A program made the translations under genes and the position numbers. Source: Alcaligenes faecalis (GTDB taxonomy: Bacteria; Pseudomonadota; Gammaproteobacteria; Burkholderiales; Burkholderiaceae_B). Taken from it: a stretch of 64,000 nucleotides of DNA. The DNA is taken from NCBI RefSeq assembly GCF_002443155.1, contig NZ_CP023667.1:2170001-2234000 (forward strand), read 5' to 3'. The notes beneath the pieces were generated by a model. It had not been told where the DNA came from and ran no database searches. It was given only the letters and a program-made list of their open reading frames with translations. This document shows, in pieces, positions 1 to 10,371 of this stretch; position 1 is the first letter of the stretch; each line of letters opens with the position of its first letter.

Positions 1-901
1 CATACATGCGGCCGATACCGTCAAAGCGTCCGCCCTTGACCAGAGCATCGTGCCAGCCTTCGGCGTAGACCGAAAAGATCAGGCCTGAATGGTAGGCATA
101 ACCGCTGCCGATATCAGCCAGGTCCACCGTAATCTCGTGGCCGGGCAAGGCATCAATAAAGCTGCGCAGGCTGCCCAGGGCTTCGCGCACTTCGGGCTCG
201 TCCGGCAGAACACTGCGGGCACGCTCCAGCACACTGCCATCGCCGTACAGCGAGGTCAAAGCCAGCAAGTAACGGGTGGTCTCAGGCAGACAGCCCGACT
301 CACGGCCCAGGGCGCGCAAGCCCGACACATCTTTGGCGTTCAGAAGCTCGCACACTTCTGCCACGCGGGTTTTCAAAATAGGATCGCGCTCGATCAGGAA
401 GCGTCCCAGATCGGGATAGTTCAAGTCCAGGCGAGGATGACGCACCCCAGCCCGACCCACGCTTTCCAGCGCCAGTTGCACCACTTCCAGATCGGATTCG
501 ATACCGGCATGGCCGAAGATTTCCGCGCCGATCTGCAGCAGCTCACGATCCGACAGCAAACCAGCCGGACGGGCATGCAAGACCGAACCACAGTAACAAA
601 GCCGAGTCACGCCTTCACGATTCAGCAAGTGAGCATCAATACGTGCTACCTGGGGGGTCATGTCGGCGCGTACGCCCATGGTACGACCCGAGATTTGATC
701 GACGACTTTGCTGGTACGCAGATTCAGATCTGTGCCAGAAACCGCTTGCAGGGATTCCAGATACTCCACCAGGGGCGGAGCTACCAGTTCGAACCCGTAA
801 GTACGATACAAGTCTAGCAAATCGCGGCGCAGCTCTTCGATGCGGCGCGCCTCTGCAGGCAAGATATCAGCCAGGCTCTCTGGCAACAACCAATTGGACA
901 T
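1..901 (-). CDS. hisZ: ATP phosphoribosyltransferase regulatory subunit (3' end cut by window edge)
   Basis: HisZ is a catalytically inactive paralogue of histidyl-tRNA synthetase. It joins the short form of HisG to make the first, histidine-feedback-regulated enzyme of histidine synthesis. My translation of the minus strand from the ATG at 901 gives 300 codons and runs off the left edge. It begins [15 protein letters not shown] and contains the class II synthetase core, including [13 protein letters not shown] near residue 80 and the C-terminal segment [13 protein letters not shown] at the edge. A GAGG Shine-Dalgarno lies about 10 bases upstream. It follows hflC after a terminator-like hairpin, and in relatives purA comes next. 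The identity is clear; the last part of the protein is not visible. Confidence 0.93.
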   Translation of the reverse strand, partial: MSNWLLPESLADILPAEARRIEELRRDLLDLYRTYGFELVAPPLVEYLESLQAVSGTDLNLRTSKVVDQISGRTMGVRADMTPQVARIDAHLLNREGVTRLCYCGSVLHARPAGLLSDRELLQIGAEIFGHAGIESDLEVVQLALESVGRAGVRHPRLDLNYPDLGRFLIERDPILKTRVAEVCELLNAKDVSGLRALGRESGCLPETTRYLLALTSLYGDGSVLERARSVLPDEPEVREALGSLRSFIDALPGHEITVDLADIGSGYAYHSGLIFSVYAEGWHDALVKGGRFDGIGRMY

Positions 902-941
902 ACTCGTGCCTCGGACTACTTATAAACGAAAGTTCCAGCCA

Positions 942-981
942 AACAAAAAGCGACTTGGGGCCTGTAAGCCGCCTAAGTCGC
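942..981 (-). terminator. Rho-independent terminator after hflC
   Basis: Read on the minus strand, GCGACTT pairs with AAGTCGC (950-956 with 975-981) and is followed directly by TTTTTGTTT. This is the normal shape of an intrinsic terminator. It lies only about 40 bases before the hisZ start, so hisZ needs readthrough or its own promoter. A weak TATAAG -10 element occurs just upstream of hisZ. Confidence 0.7.
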
Positions 982-1024
982 ATGCGAAGTGGTGTTAGTA
1001 ACTTACACGCTAGTATAAACGATC

Positions 1025-1054
1025 AGGGCCGCGGGTGGAACACCCAACGGCCCT
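1025..1054 (-). other. Stable hairpin between hflC and hisZ
   Basis: AGGGCCG at 1025-1031 pairs with CGGCCCT at 1048-1054, and an inner GGGTG/CACCC stem continues the helix. No T-run follows on the minus strand. It may protect the hflC mRNA 3' end or act together with the true terminator 45 bases further on. Confidence 0.5.
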
Positions 1055-1071
1055 AAGTTCTCTAGCGGGGA

Positions 1072-1962
1072 TCAGTTCGCAGGTGCTGCGGGCGATCCTT
1101 GCTGGCCCCAATACTTGAAGAAATCAGAGTCAGGGCTGATGACCAGTGTATCGGTCTGTTTGCTGAAAGCACTGCGGTAGGCTTCCAGGCTGCGGTAGAA
1201 ACGGTAGAACTCGGGGTTCTTGCCATAGCTATCGGAGTAAATGGCCGCGGCTTCACCATCACCCTGACCACGGATGGCCTGGGCCTGGGCGTAAGCGTCG
1301 GCCAGCAACTCTTCACGCTGACGTTCGGCTTCGGCACGGATACGCTCACTTTCAGCGGCACCGGTTGCACGCAAACGGTTGGCTTCTTGTGTACGTTCGG
1401 CTTCCATACGACGGTAAACCGATTCCGAAATCTCGGGGGCGAAGTCAATACGACGCAAACGCACGTCAATGACTTCCACACCCAAAGGACGGGCACGAGC
1501 CTCAACAGCGGTCAGCACTTCGCGCATGATGGCATCACGCTCGGTTGAGACCACTTCTTTTACCGTGCGTACGTTCACCGAGGCGTTCAGGGCGTCACGA
1601 ATCTGGGCCTGCAAACGCTCTACAGCACCACGGTCCGTTGCGCCGAACGTCACGTAAAACAGGCGTGGATCGGAAATACGCCATTTGACGTATGAGTCGA
1701 TCAGCAGGTTTTTCTTTTCAGCCGTCTGAATACGCTCGGGATCCTTGGTTTCAATCGTCTGCAGACGCTTGTCCAGGAACACCACATTTTCAAAGGGTGG
1801 CGGCAGTTTGAAGTACAGGCCGGGGGTAGTGATGGTACCGCGCACTTCACCCAGGGCAAAAACCAGAGCCGCATCGCGCTCACGCACGATAAATACGGAA
1901 GACAGCAGCAAACCGACAATTACCGCCAGGGCCACCAGAGCAGGAAATAAACGTTGCATCAA
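1072..1962 (-). CDS. hflC: Protease modulator HflC (SPFH/prohibitin family)
   Basis: HflC forms a large periplasm-facing inner-membrane complex with HflK that surrounds and restrains the FtsH protease. The 296-residue protein has an N-terminal membrane anchor (about residues 5-25). An SPFH/Band 7 domain follows, and then an Ala/Glu/Arg-rich coiled coil around residues 170-240. The length is typical. The start is fixed by AGGAGAG, which overlaps the hflK stop, leaving a gap of six bases. It is the last gene of the hfq-hflX-hflK-hflC group and is followed by a terminator. The identification is secure. Confidence 0.96.
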   Translation of the reverse strand: MMQRLFPALVALAVIVGLLLSSVFIVRERDAALVFALGEVRGTITTPGLYFKLPPPFENVVFLDKRLQTIETKDPERIQTAEKKNLLIDSYVKWRISDPRLFYVTFGATDRGAVERLQAQIRDALNASVNVRTVKEVVSTERDAIMREVLTAVEARARPLGVEVIDVRLRRIDFAPEISESVYRRMEAERTQEANRLRATGAAESERIRAEAERQREELLADAYAQAQAIRGQGDGEAAAIYSDSYGKNPEFYRFYRSLEAYRSAFSKQTDTLVISPDSDFFKYWGQQGSPAAPAN

Positions 1963-1968
1963 GCTCTC

Positions 1969-3285
1969 CTAGCGTGCGTATGGGGAATAAGGACTGACCA
2001 AAGAGCCCAGCGAGGTATCCAGACCGGCTGGATTGCCTGGCGCAGGCGCTTTAGGCGCCGCAGCCGGAGCTGGACGGCCGATCTGTCCTTGCGAAGCAGC
2101 CGAGGCGACAGGAGCGGATGGCTCCATATCGGTACGGCTGCCCACCTGACGCACGATCTTGTCCAAAGGCAGATAGATCATGTTGTTATCGCTACGGGTA
2201 TCAACCAGTACCTTGCTGGTGCTCTCCAGGATTTCCTGAATCGTGGACAGGTACAGACGATCCCGCGTTACACCGGGAGCCTTCACGTACTCGGCCTCGA
2301 CGCTGCCGAAACGTGCAGTGTCACCCTTGGCATCACCGATCACACGAGCCTTGTAACCTTCGGACTCCTGCATCATGCGTGCCACTTGACCAGCGGCTTC
2401 GGGCAATACCTTGTTGGCATAAGCCTGACCTTCGTTGATCTGACGCTCGCGGTCCTGGCCGGCCTTGACGGCATCGTCAAAAGCCGCTTGAACCTGCTCG
2501 GGCGGTTGCACGTTCTGAATCGCCACGGTGCTGATCTGAATACCAGTACGGTAACGATCCAGAATGGACTGAGCCAGTTGCTGCACGTCCGAGGCAATCT
2601 GTGTACGGCCGGAATACAGTACGGAGTCCATAGGCTGCTTGCCCACAACTTCACGCATGGCGGTTTCTGCCGCCTGACGTACGGATTCGTCCGGATTATT
2701 GGTGTTGAACAGGTAGTCCGGCGCACCCGTAGGCAACAAGCGATACTGAACCACGTACTGCATATCAACGATGTTCTCGTCGGTTGTCAGCATCAGGGAT
2801 TCAGGCAGGACTTTATTGCGCGCACTTCCGCGGTAGCCCACCTCGAAGGTACGCAACTGGGAAATATTGACAGTTTGGTGATCTTCGATGGGAGCGGGCC
2901 AACGCCATTGCAGACCGGGATTCAGGGTTTTGGTGTACTCGCCAAAACGAGTCACCACGGCAACCTGACCTTCCTGCACGATGGTAAAGCCACTGGCCAT
3001 CCACAGGCCGACTGCCACCACACCACCGATAATCAGCAGCTTGGGGGAGCCTTTAGGGATGGAGGGGCCATTACCGCTACCTGGAGGCATACCGCCAGGA
3101 GGGGAACGACGTCCCTTTTTGCCAAATAAAGATCCCAAGCGACTATTGAAGTCACGCCACACCTCGTCGAGGTCAGGCGGGCCATCTTGTTTCTCGGGGC
3201 GGCGAGGTGGCTCGGAACCGTTTTTGCCACTGTCTCGTCCCCAACCGGGATCATTGAGATTGAATATTTTATTGTTCAGACGCAT
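1969..3285 (-). CDS. hflK: FtsH protease activity modulator HflK
   Basis: HflK is the partner of HflC in the FtsH-regulating inner-membrane complex. From the ATG at 3285 the protein has 438 residues. A long polar Gly/Pro-rich cytoplasmic N-terminus (1-80) is followed by one transmembrane segment (about 82-102) and an SPFH domain. The C-terminal tail is Pro/Ala-rich. I chose this start because MRLNNKIFNLNDPGWG is the conserved HflK opening; a longer reading frame to 3333 would lie inside hflX. The start overlaps the end of hflX by 17 bases, which indicates translational coupling. Confidence 0.95.
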   Translation of the reverse strand: MRLNNKIFNLNDPGWGRDSGKNGSEPPRRPEKQDGPPDLDEVWRDFNSRLGSLFGKKGRRSPPGGMPPGSGNGPSIPKGSPKLLIIGGVVAVGLWMASGFTIVQEGQVAVVTRFGEYTKTLNPGLQWRWPAPIEDHQTVNISQLRTFEVGYRGSARNKVLPESLMLTTDENIVDMQYVVQYRLLPTGAPDYLFNTNNPDESVRQAAETAMREVVGKQPMDSVLYSGRTQIASDVQQLAQSILDRYRTGIQISTVAIQNVQPPEQVQAAFDDAVKAGQDRERQINEGQAYANKVLPEAAGQVARMMQESEGYKARVIGDAKGDTARFGSVEAEYVKAPGVTRDRLYLSTIQEILESTSKVLVDTRSDNNMIYLPLDKIVRQVGSRTDMEPSAPVASAASQGQIGRPAPAAAPKAPAPGNPAGLDTSLGSLVSPYSPYAR

Positions 3286-4357
3286 TGTTTTCCGCGAAAT
3301 GACCTGATTCGACGATTGCTGCACGCAAACCATCCAATCCGATGCGCTCTAAAGCGCTAACAAAGACTCGGGCAATAGTACCATGTTCGTCCCGCTCTAC
3401 CCGTGGCTCGTAGCCGGCTTGGTCAATTTTGTTGTAGACCAAAATACGAGGTATTTCATGGGCCCCGATGTCCTCCAGAACCTTATGAACTTCAGCGATT
3501 TGCTCATCGCGTTGAGGGTTGGCTGCATCGACCACATGCAGCAACAAATCTGCATGGACGGTCTCTTCCAAGGTGGCCCGGAAAGCCGCGATCAAGGTGG
3601 GTGGCAATTCACGAATGAAACCCACCGTATCCGAAATCACAACCTGCCCTGCCCCTTCAATCCAGATACGACGCGTGGTGGTATCCAAAGTTGCAAATAA
3701 CTGGTCGGCTGCGTAGGCATCCGCCCGAGTCAAGGTATTGAACAAGGTGGATTTGCCCGTATTGGTATAGCCCACCAATGACACCGACAAGGTGCCGCTA
3801 CGGGAACGGGCCCGGCGCTGAGTGCTGCGTTGACGCTGCACCTTGGCCAGACGTTCGCGCAAGGTACGGACTTTGTCGCCAATCATCCGGCGGTCCATTT
3901 CCAGCTGCGACTCACCAGGACCACGCATGCCAATACCACCCTTTTGCCGCTCCAGGTGAGTCCACATCCGGGTCAATCGGGACGTCAGGTGCTGCAACTG
4001 CGCCAGCTCCACCTGTAATTTACCTTCGTGACTTTGTGCTCGCAGGGCAAAGATGTCCAGAATCAGAGCAACCCGGTCGACTACACGCAATTCCAGCTTG
4101 CGCTCCAGGTTACGCTGCTGCGCTGGGCTCAAGGCATGGTCAAACAGCACCACTTCGGCGCCGGTTGCCTTGGCCAGAGCGACGGCCTCCTCCAGCTTGC
4201 CTGTACCGATGTAGTAGGCAGAATCCGGACGGGAGCGACGCACGACCAGCTGCTCCATAATCTGGGCGCCAGCGCCTTCGGCCAGCATGACGAACTCTTC
4301 GGCATGGGCTTTGTAGTCCAGCTCGCCCATATCCACACTAATTACCAGTGCCTTCAA
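3269..4357 (-). CDS. hflX: Ribosome-associated GTPase HflX (TTG start)
   Basis: HflX is a GTPase that splits stalled 70S ribosomes, notably after heat stress. I place the start at a TTG at 4357, giving 362 residues that begin with the family-typical KALVISVD. GGAG sits six bases upstream. The in-frame ATG at 4393 lies inside the preceding terminator hairpin, so it is unlikely to be used. The N-terminal HflX domain includes GGIGMRGPGESQLE. The G domain follows, with P-loop GYTNTGKS (about 196-203), DTVGF and NKID. It lies between hfq and hflK, as is usual in proteobacteria. Confidence 0.94.
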   Translation of the reverse strand: MKALVISVDMGELDYKAHAEEFVMLAEGAGAQIMEQLVVRRSRPDSAYYIGTGKLEEAVALAKATGAEVVLFDHALSPAQQRNLERKLELRVVDRVALILDIFALRAQSHEGKLQVELAQLQHLTSRLTRMWTHLERQKGGIGMRGPGESQLEMDRRMIGDKVRTLRERLAKVQRQRSTQRRARSRSGTLSVSLVGYTNTGKSTLFNTLTRADAYAADQLFATLDTTTRRIWIEGAGQVVISDTVGFIRELPPTLIAAFRATLEETVHADLLLHVVDAANPQRDEQIAEVHKVLEDIGAHEIPRILVYNKIDQAGYEPRVERDEHGTIARVFVSALERIGLDGLRAAIVESGHFAENNASEQ

Positions 4358-4367
4358 CGCTTGCTCC

Positions 4368-4409
4368 AGAAACAAAGACCCGCCCGCGGGCACCGCGAGA
4401 CGGGTCTTT
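4368..4409 (-). terminator. Terminator-like hairpin between hfq and hflX
   Basis: AAAGACCCG (4374-4382) pairs with CGGGTCTTT (4401-4409). On the minus strand the stem is followed by TTTGTTTCT. It lies about 27 bases past the hfq stop and just before the hflX ribosome binding site. It would give abundant hfq transcripts with partial readthrough into hflX-hflK-hflC. Confidence 0.7.
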
Positions 4410-4435
4410 CAGAGTACAAAGAACTGGGTGAGGAT

Positions 4436-4672
4436 TTATTCAGCCTGCTCATCCGCAGCCAAAGTAACAGGGCGTGCAGGAACGACGGTAGAGATCGCGT
4501 GCTTATACACCATTTGAGTGACTGTATTGCGCAGCAGTACGACATACTGATCGAAGGACTCGATCTGACCTTGCAGCTTGATGCCGTTGACCAGGTAGAT
4601 CGACACAGGGATATGCTCCTTGCGCAGCGCGTTCAAAAACGGGTCTTGTAGAATTTGCCCTTTATTGCTCAT
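4436..4672 (-). CDS. hfq: RNA chaperone Hfq
   Basis: Hfq is a hexameric Sm-like protein that helps small RNAs pair with mRNAs. The 78 residues begin [19 protein letters not shown]. They carry the Sm1 motif ([17 protein letters not shown]) and the Sm2 motif (YKHAIST), followed by a short acidic C-terminal tail typical of betaproteobacteria. GGAG lies before the ATG. The gene is preceded by hisC after a 116-base gap that I could not assign a clear promoter, and is followed by a terminator-like hairpin before hflX. Confidence 0.98.
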   Translation of the reverse strand: MSNKGQILQDPFLNALRKEHIPVSIYLVNGIKLQGQIESFDQYVVLLRNTVTQMVYKHAISTVVPARPVTLAADEQAE

Positions 4673-4788
4673 TGGTGAGGCTCCGGTTATGTTGTTTTTC
4701 CAGAAATGGAAGCGAATCCCACTACTTTACCGGGTTTTCCCTGAATCCGCACGTTCCAAACTGGAGATTTTTATCTAATAGGTGTATA

Positions 4789-5871
4789 TCAGGCGCCTTG
4801 CCCTAAAATCTGCCGCAAACTGTTGCACAGTCGGGCACATTGCTCGGGCGATCCTACCGTAATACGTAAATACTGCTCAATGCGTGGCTGACGGAAGTGG
4901 CGAACCAAAATCCCCTGCTCACGCAAAGCTTGCTGAATACCAGCAGCCGAATGCTTAGGGTGCGTTGCCATCAAAAAGTTCGCTTTCGAGGGCAAAATCT
5001 CGAAACCCAGCTGTTCCAGATCGGCACGCAACTGTTCACGTGCATCAATCACTGCCTGGCATTGACGTTCAAAATACTCCGTATCCTTCAAGGAAGCCAC
5101 GGCACCCACCTGAGCGATGGTGTCCATGGGATAGGAGTTAAAGCTGTCTTTCACGCGTTCCAGGGCCTGAATGATATCGGCGCTGGCCAAGGCATAACCC
5201 ACACGCAAGCCAGCCAAAGCACGCGACTTGGACATGGTCTGGATGACCACCAGGTTGTCGTACTTTTCCAGCAGACCAACCGAAGACGTACCGCCGAAAT
5301 CGACGTAGGCCTCGTCCACCACCACCGTGGTGTCCGGGTTGGCGGCCAGAATGGTTTCAATATCCGTCAAGGACAAAGGAATCCCGGTAGGCGCATTGGG
5401 GTTGGCAAAAATAATGCCAGCTGGTGGCAGGCTGCGCTTGCGCACATAGTCCTGCACATTCAGCGTGAAGTCTTCGCTCAGCGGCACAATATCAGCAGGC
5501 ACCCCGAAGTACGAACAGTAGGTGGTGTAGAAGCTGTACGTGATATCGGGCAACAGGACCGGACGCACGCCACGCAGGAACAAGGCGCTGAACACATGGG
5601 CCAGCACTTCGTCCGAGCCATTGCCCAAAAAGACATTGTTAGCTTTCACGCCGTGGTTGTGCGCCACGGCGTCACGCAGTTCCTGCGCGCTGTAGGAAGG
5701 GTAAAGACGCAAGTCATCGGTCGCCGCCTGGCGGATCGCTTCCAGCGCTTTGGGCGACGGACCGAAAGGATGTTCGTTTGTGTTCAACTTCAAGAGGTTA
5801 TCCAGCTTGACCTGCTCACCCGGTACATAGGGTGAAAGCCCCGCTACATGATCACTCCACAAACGGCTCAT
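4789..5871 (-). CDS. hisC: Histidinol-phosphate aminotransferase
   Basis: This PLP enzyme converts imidazole acetol phosphate to histidinol phosphate in histidine synthesis. It has 360 residues and a class I/II aminotransferase fold. Visible motifs are NPNAPTG near 158, the aspartate motif DEAYVDF near 186, and the PLP lysine (K215) in TMSKSRALAGLR. The usual motif begins SFSKS or similar, so TMSKS is a small variation. The ATG overlaps the der stop by one base (TAATG), showing coupling. Many Burkholderiales carry two hisC paralogues; this one sits outside the main his operon, so aromatic or other aminotransferase activity is also possible. Confidence 0.9.
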   Translation of the reverse strand: MSRLWSDHVAGLSPYVPGEQVKLDNLLKLNTNEHPFGPSPKALEAIRQAATDDLRLYPSYSAQELRDAVAHNHGVKANNVFLGNGSDEVLAHVFSALFLRGVRPVLLPDITYSFYTTYCSYFGVPADIVPLSEDFTLNVQDYVRKRSLPPAGIIFANPNAPTGIPLSLTDIETILAANPDTTVVVDEAYVDFGGTSSVGLLEKYDNLVVIQTMSKSRALAGLRVGYALASADIIQALERVKDSFNSYPMDTIAQVGAVASLKDTEYFERQCQAVIDAREQLRADLEQLGFEILPSKANFLMATHPKHSAAGIQQALREQGILVRHFRQPRIEQYLRITVGSPEQCARLCNSLRQILGQGA

Positions 5872-7229
5872 TACGCGTCCTTCAGATAAGGGTTCTTAGA
5901 TGATTTGAATTCGATGCGCAAAGGCGTGCCTTCCAGCTTGAAGGCCTCGCGAAAACGCGTCTCCAGATAACGGCGGTAACTGTCCGAAATGGCATCCAGG
6001 GCGTTGCCGTGAATCACCACGATCGGCGGGTTCATGCCACCTTGGTGAGCATACCGCAACTTGGGACGGAAAATGCCCTTGCGTGGCGGCTGTTGCTGTT
6101 CCACCGCTTCTTGCATGACGCGAGTGAGCTTGGGGGTAGACAGCTTGGAGAAAGCAGCAGCATGCGCGGCATTGACCGACTTGAGCAAAGGATTGATCCC
6201 CTGCCCTTTCAGCGCCGACAAGGTGTGCATCTTGGCAAAGTTCAGGAAGCGCAATTTGCGATCGAACTCGCGCTTGATCCACTCGCGCTGGTACTCGTCC
6301 AGGCCATCCCACTTGTTGATGCCCACCACCAGCGCACGGCCGGTTTCCACCACAAAGCCCGCAATGCTGGCGTCCTGGTCGGAAATTTCTGTGTGAGCGT
6401 CAATCATCAGCAAGACCACGTTACACGCTTCAATCGCCTGCAAAGTCTTGATAACGGAGAACTTTTCGACCGCTTCAAATACCTTGCCGCGCTTGCGCAA
6501 ACCGGCCGTGTCGATCAGGGTGTATTCCACCCCGTTACGCTCGAACTCGATTTCGATGGCATCACGCGTCGTACCGGGCTGGTCAAACGCAATCACGCGA
6601 TCTTCACCCACCAGGGTATTAATCAGGGTGGATTTGCCCACGTTGGGGCGGCCCACAATCGCCAGCTTGATGCGGTGCTGAAACTCATCATCGTCCTGGC
6701 CATCATCTTCAGGCTCAGGGTTAGGCACTTGCTCCAGTGCCAGATTGATCAGCTCTTCCACGCCATCGCCGTGGGAGGCGGAGATCAGATAAGGCTGGCC
6801 CAAGCCCAGTTCGTGGAATTCCACGCCACCGGCCTCGTAACGCATGCCTTCGGCCTTGTTGACGGCCAGCAGCACTTTCTGACCCAGCTTGCGCAGCAGC
6901 TGCGCAATTTCCAGATCCAGTGCATTGACGCCTTCACGGGCATCGACCAGAAACACGACCACGTCGGCTTCGGCAATCGCTTGCTGGGTCTGGCGAGCCA
7001 TCTCCAGCAACATGCCGGTTTTGGCCACGGGCTCGAAACCGCCCGTATCGACCACGATATAGGGACGGCTGCCAACCCGGCCTTCGCCGTAATGGCGGTC
7101 GCGGGTCAGACCAGGGAAGTTCGCCACCAGAGCCGCGCGCGAGCGCGTCAGGCGGTTGAACAAAGTGGACTTGCCGACGTTGGCCCGACCGACCAAAGCC
7201 ACTACGGGCTTAAAAGAAACGCTTTTCAA
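5871..7229 (-). CDS. der: Ribosome assembly GTPase Der (EngA), TTG start
   Basis: Der is a two-G-domain GTPase needed for 50S ribosome maturation. The 452 residues show P-loops GRANVGKS (14-21) and GRPNVGKS (193-200). DTGGF and NKAEG are the matching motifs in the first domain; [10 protein letters not shown] and NKWDGL are in the second. A KH-like C-terminal domain follows. The start is a TTG whose first bases overlap the bamB stop (TTGA); no suitable ATG exists before the first G domain. The gene belongs to the hisS-yfgM-bamB-der group common in proteobacteria. Confidence 0.97.
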   Translation of the reverse strand: MKSVSFKPVVALVGRANVGKSTLFNRLTRSRAALVANFPGLTRDRHYGEGRVGSRPYIVVDTGGFEPVAKTGMLLEMARQTQQAIAEADVVVFLVDAREGVNALDLEIAQLLRKLGQKVLLAVNKAEGMRYEAGGVEFHELGLGQPYLISASHGDGVEELINLALEQVPNPEPEDDGQDDDEFQHRIKLAIVGRPNVGKSTLINTLVGEDRVIAFDQPGTTRDAIEIEFERNGVEYTLIDTAGLRKRGKVFEAVEKFSVIKTLQAIEACNVVLLMIDAHTEISDQDASIAGFVVETGRALVVGINKWDGLDEYQREWIKREFDRKLRFLNFAKMHTLSALKGQGINPLLKSVNAAHAAAFSKLSTPKLTRVMQEAVEQQQPPRKGIFRPKLRYAHQGGMNPPIVVIHGNALDAISDSYRRYLETRFREAFKLEGTPLRIEFKSSKNPYLKDA

Positions 7230-8404
7230 TTGATTCCAACCAAGACCAAATTACCATTGCCGGTCTGAACCAGGACCCCGCGCGGGGTTCCGATCAAAGG
7301 CGACACAATGGCACCACCGCCGACACTGACCCGGCCCAACAAGGTGCCGTCCAGTCGCGATAGAAAGTGAACATAGCCTTCCATGTCACCGGCGGCAAGC
7401 GCCTGGGGCATGACGGCCAAAGGAGCCAGACCACGGTTACGCAAAGCATTCTGCGTCCAGATGGTTTGCCCGTCTGTCATGGCAAACGCTTCAATCTGGT
7501 CGCGGCTATTGGCGGCATACAACATATGGTTGTCCGCTGCGATACCGGTACCGGCCGAAAATTCCCTATCCCACACCAGACGCCCACCTTGGGAGACGTC
7601 AAAGCAGGCAACGCGACCTTGGTAGGTTGCACCGCACAGCAGGGGATCGACGACCTGGGGAGCACCCACGACGTCATTAATGCGCTCCAGATCGGTCGCG
7701 CCGCGGGAGACAGAAATGCTGCCTTCCCACACCAGATGACCTTGAGCCGCGTCAATCGCCATCAAGCGACCGTTGGGCATGCCTGCCAGCAACAAGCCGT
7801 CGATAATGCGCATTTGCATGCTGGTTTTCAGCGACAAGGCTGGACCGGGGCGCTGCAGGCTCCAGCGCAGATCACCCGTGCTGGCATCAAAGGCTTGCAG
7901 GCGGTAGTCGCTGGTACGCACCACAACCACACCGGCACCAACAACAGGAGGCATATTCACGGCGCTGCTGCTGCGGCTGCGCCACAATTCCTTGCCCGAG
8001 TCGTCAAACGCAATCACGTTCCCGTCTACCGAAGCAACCGCAGTCACTACACCGTCCGAACCTGCACCGGCCGTCAACTTCTTGCCGGCATTGGCCGACC
8101 ACTGCACACGGCCCGTCTCCAGATCCACCTTGCTGACCTGCCCGGATACCGTTGCGGCATAGACCGAAGAACCGGTCACTTGCGGTGCAAAGCCCGAATC
8201 CGCGCCGCTACCAATAGAGGTGCTCCAGCTGATCTTGGCGGCCACACCAGGGGTGTATTCGGTCAAGGGAGTCGGCTCGAAACGTGGATCCTTGCTGGAG
8301 AACATGGAGCAACCGGCCAATGCGGTCAGACTCAGGGCCAGCGCGCTCAGGCGCAGGACACGCATGGCAGAGGATGGGGATTTGCGAATAGTAGGAAGAG
8401 ACAT
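7226..8404 (-). CDS. bamB: Outer membrane protein assembly factor BamB
   Basis: BamB is a lipoprotein of the BAM complex that inserts beta-barrels into the outer membrane. The 392-residue protein has a lipoprotein signal with lipobox LAGC (Cys32). Repeated PQQ-like beta-propeller blades follow, for example GKELWRSR and [16 protein letters not shown] before the ATG at 8404 supports that start; an internal ATG at 8365 is a possible alternative. It is three bases downstream of yfgM and overlaps der by four bases. Confidence 0.95.
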   Translation of the reverse strand: MSLPTIRKSPSSAMRVLRLSALALSLTALAGCSMFSSKDPRFEPTPLTEYTPGVAAKISWSTSIGSGADSGFAPQVTGSSVYAATVSGQVSKVDLETGRVQWSANAGKKLTAGAGSDGVVTAVASVDGNVIAFDDSGKELWRSRSSSAVNMPPVVGAGVVVVRTSDYRLQAFDASTGDLRWSLQRPGPALSLKTSMQMRIIDGLLLAGMPNGRLMAIDAAQGHLVWEGSISVSRGATDLERINDVVGAPQVVDPLLCGATYQGRVACFDVSQGGRLVWDREFSAGTGIAADNHMLYAANSRDQIEAFAMTDGQTIWTQNALRNRGLAPLAVMPQALAAGDMEGYVHFLSRLDGTLLGRVSVGGGAIVSPLIGTPRGVLVQTGNGNLVLVGIN

Positions 8405-8407
8405 GAA

Positions 8408-9043
8408 TTAAGCTCCTGCCAGGGCATCAAGTTTGATCTGAACCAACTGCGAAATAGGGTCTTGCTTGAGCAACTCCACGGCCTGCTTCCAGGCTTCGCG
8501 CGCTGCATCATTCTGCCCTTGAGCGGCCAGAATATCGCCTTTGCGATCCGCAAACAAACCGGCAAAACTGGCAGGAGGATTCGTCAGTTGAGCCAGGGCC
8601 TCATCATAATTCTTTTGTTCCAGCAAGATGCCGGCCAGACGCAAACGTGCCAGCGGAGTCAGCGCCGGGTCGTGGTTGGTTTTGACCATCCACTCCAGTT
8701 GCTCACGAGCAGGCGTCAGATTGCCGCGTTGCTGCAAAGCCTGAGCAGCCAGCAAGACACCGCGGGAGGTGTAGCCGGACTTGGGAAAATCGTTACGCAA
8801 GGTCGTGCTGGCAGCCAGCACGCGGGCATCGGCCTCTTCGCCTGTCTGGGCAGCCGCACTTTCCAGCGCTTCAAAGTAACCCATGGCCTGACCTGCCTGA
8901 TGGCCCTGATACCACTGCCAACCGCGCCAGCCCGCCACTGCTGCCAAGGCAGCAAAAGCCAGCACGATGCACAAGGTGCCCCAGCGGTCCCACCATGCTC
9001 GCATGGCATCTAGTTTTTCCTGTTCTTCAAGATCGTAGGCCAT
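8408..9043 (-). CDS. yfgM: YfgM-type ancillary SecYEG translocon subunit (TPR protein)
   Basis: YfgM is an inner-membrane protein with a periplasmic TPR domain. It associates with SecYEG and periplasmic chaperones. The 211 residues comprise a short cytoplasmic N-terminus, one transmembrane helix (about 20-43) and an alpha-helical TPR-like region rich in Ala, Leu and Gln. The ATG at 9043 has AAGGA seven bases upstream; a TTG at 9049 overlapping the hisS stop is less well placed. Position between hisS and bamB matches the conserved synteny. Confidence 0.9.
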   Translation of the reverse strand: MAYDLEEQEKLDAMRAWWDRWGTLCIVLAFAALAAVAGWRGWQWYQGHQAGQAMGYFEALESAAAQTGEEADARVLAASTTLRNDFPKSGYTSRGVLLAAQALQQRGNLTPAREQLEWMVKTNHDPALTPLARLRLAGILLEQKNYDEALAQLTNPPASFAGLFADRKGDILAAQGQNDAAREAWKQAVELLKQDPISQLVQIKLDALAGA

Positions 9044-9045
9044 GC

Positions 9046-10329
9046 TCAAATCCTTGCTGACAAAACACTGGCGAGTTCAGAAAAATCAACAGACTGTTGC
9101 TGCTCGGCGCCATCCGCAGCACGCAACCATTTCACACTGGCCTGTTCTTTTTGGAGTTCGTCGTCACCCAAAATAACGGCGGCCTGCGCGCCACTGGCAT
9201 CAGCCCGCTTGAACTGGGACTTGAAGCCGCTGGAGCCTGCATGGACAATCACCTGCAAACCGGCATCACGCAGTTGCTCGGCCAACAGCGAGGCCTTGCG
9301 CTGGGCTGCCTCGCCCTGGTGAACCATATACACCTGACATTCGGGAATGGCTGGCTGCTCGCCATCTTGCGAGCACAGATCCAGCAAGCGCTCCATACCA
9401 ATGGCAAAGCCCACAGCGGGCGAAGGTTTGCCACCCATCAATTCGATCAGGCCGTCGTAACGGCCTCCGCCGCATACCGTCCCTTGTGCACCCAGGCGAT
9501 CCGTTACCCACTCGAACACGGTCAAGTTGTAGTAATCCAGACCACGCACCAGACGCGGGTTCAGTGTGTAGGGAATACCGGCATCATCCAGACGATCGCA
9601 TACGCCCTGGAAGTGAGCACGAGACTCTTCACCCAGGAAGTCGAACAGGCGTGGAGCTGCATTGGCCATTTCCTGCATGGCCGGATTTTTGGTATCCAGC
9701 ACGCGCAAGGGATTGGTGTACATGCGACGCTGGGCTTCTTCGTCCAGCACATCCTTGTGGGCTTCCAGGTGTTCGATCAAGGCCGCACGGTGGGCGGCAC
9801 GCTCTTCAGCCTGGCCCAGGGAGTTCAGTTCCAGACGGATATCCGTCAGACCCAGCTTCTTCCACAAACGGGACAACATGACGATCAGCTCGGCATCCAC
9901 ATCCGGCCCGGGCAGACCCAGCGCTTCCACGTCGATCTGGTGGAACTGACGGTAGCGGCCACGCTGCGGGCGCTCATGGCGAAACACCGGTCCCATCGCA
10001 TAAACGCGATGAGGGCGATCGTACAAGAGATTATGTTCGATAGTGGCGCGCACCATGCCCGCCGTAAATTCGGGACGCATGGTGAGCTTGTCGCCGTTGA
10101 GCGAATCGGTAAAGGAATACATTTCCTTTTCGACAATATCGGTGACTTCGCCAATACCACGAGCAAACAATTGGGTATGTTCCAGCACGGGGGTACGCAT
10201 ATTGCGATAGCCATAGCTGGCCAACCATTCCCGCACCAGAGCCTCCAGGGCTTCCCACTGTGCGCTTTCACCCGGTAAGGTGTCTTTCATGCCCGTCAGG
10301 GCGCGGAGCTTTTGAAACTGCTGCGTCAT
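9046..10329 (-). CDS. hisS: Histidyl-tRNA synthetase
   Basis: HisS charges tRNA-His. From the ATG at 10329 the protein is 427 residues, the normal length. Class II motifs are visible: [11 protein letters not shown] in the N-terminal core, the motif 2 region [16 protein letters not shown], the histidine-specific [15 protein letters not shown], and [10 protein letters not shown]-terminal anticodon-binding domain ends the protein. A longer frame opening with a TTG at 10362 is possible but would add an atypical N-terminus. It lies between ispG and yfgM. Confidence 0.97.
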   Translation of the reverse strand: MTQQFQKLRALTGMKDTLPGESAQWEALEALVREWLASYGYRNMRTPVLEHTQLFARGIGEVTDIVEKEMYSFTDSLNGDKLTMRPEFTAGMVRATIEHNLLYDRPHRVYAMGPVFRHERPQRGRYRQFHQIDVEALGLPGPDVDAELIVMLSRLWKKLGLTDIRLELNSLGQAEERAAHRAALIEHLEAHKDVLDEEAQRRMYTNPLRVLDTKNPAMQEMANAAPRLFDFLGEESRAHFQGVCDRLDDAGIPYTLNPRLVRGLDYYNLTVFEWVTDRLGAQGTVCGGGRYDGLIELMGGKPSPAVGFAIGMERLLDLCSQDGEQPAIPECQVYMVHQGEAAQRKASLLAEQLRDAGLQVIVHAGSSGFKSQFKRADASGAQAAVILGDDELQKEQASVKWLRAADGAEQQQSVDFSELASVLSARI

Positions 10330-10371
10330 AATTCTAATGGTTTGCTCGCCATAGACTGACAAGCGTGTTGA

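Noticed and set aside
1012..1017. TATACT as a promoter -10 for hisZ
   Set aside because: No acceptable -35 lies at 16-18 bases, and a terminator stands between it and hisZ.
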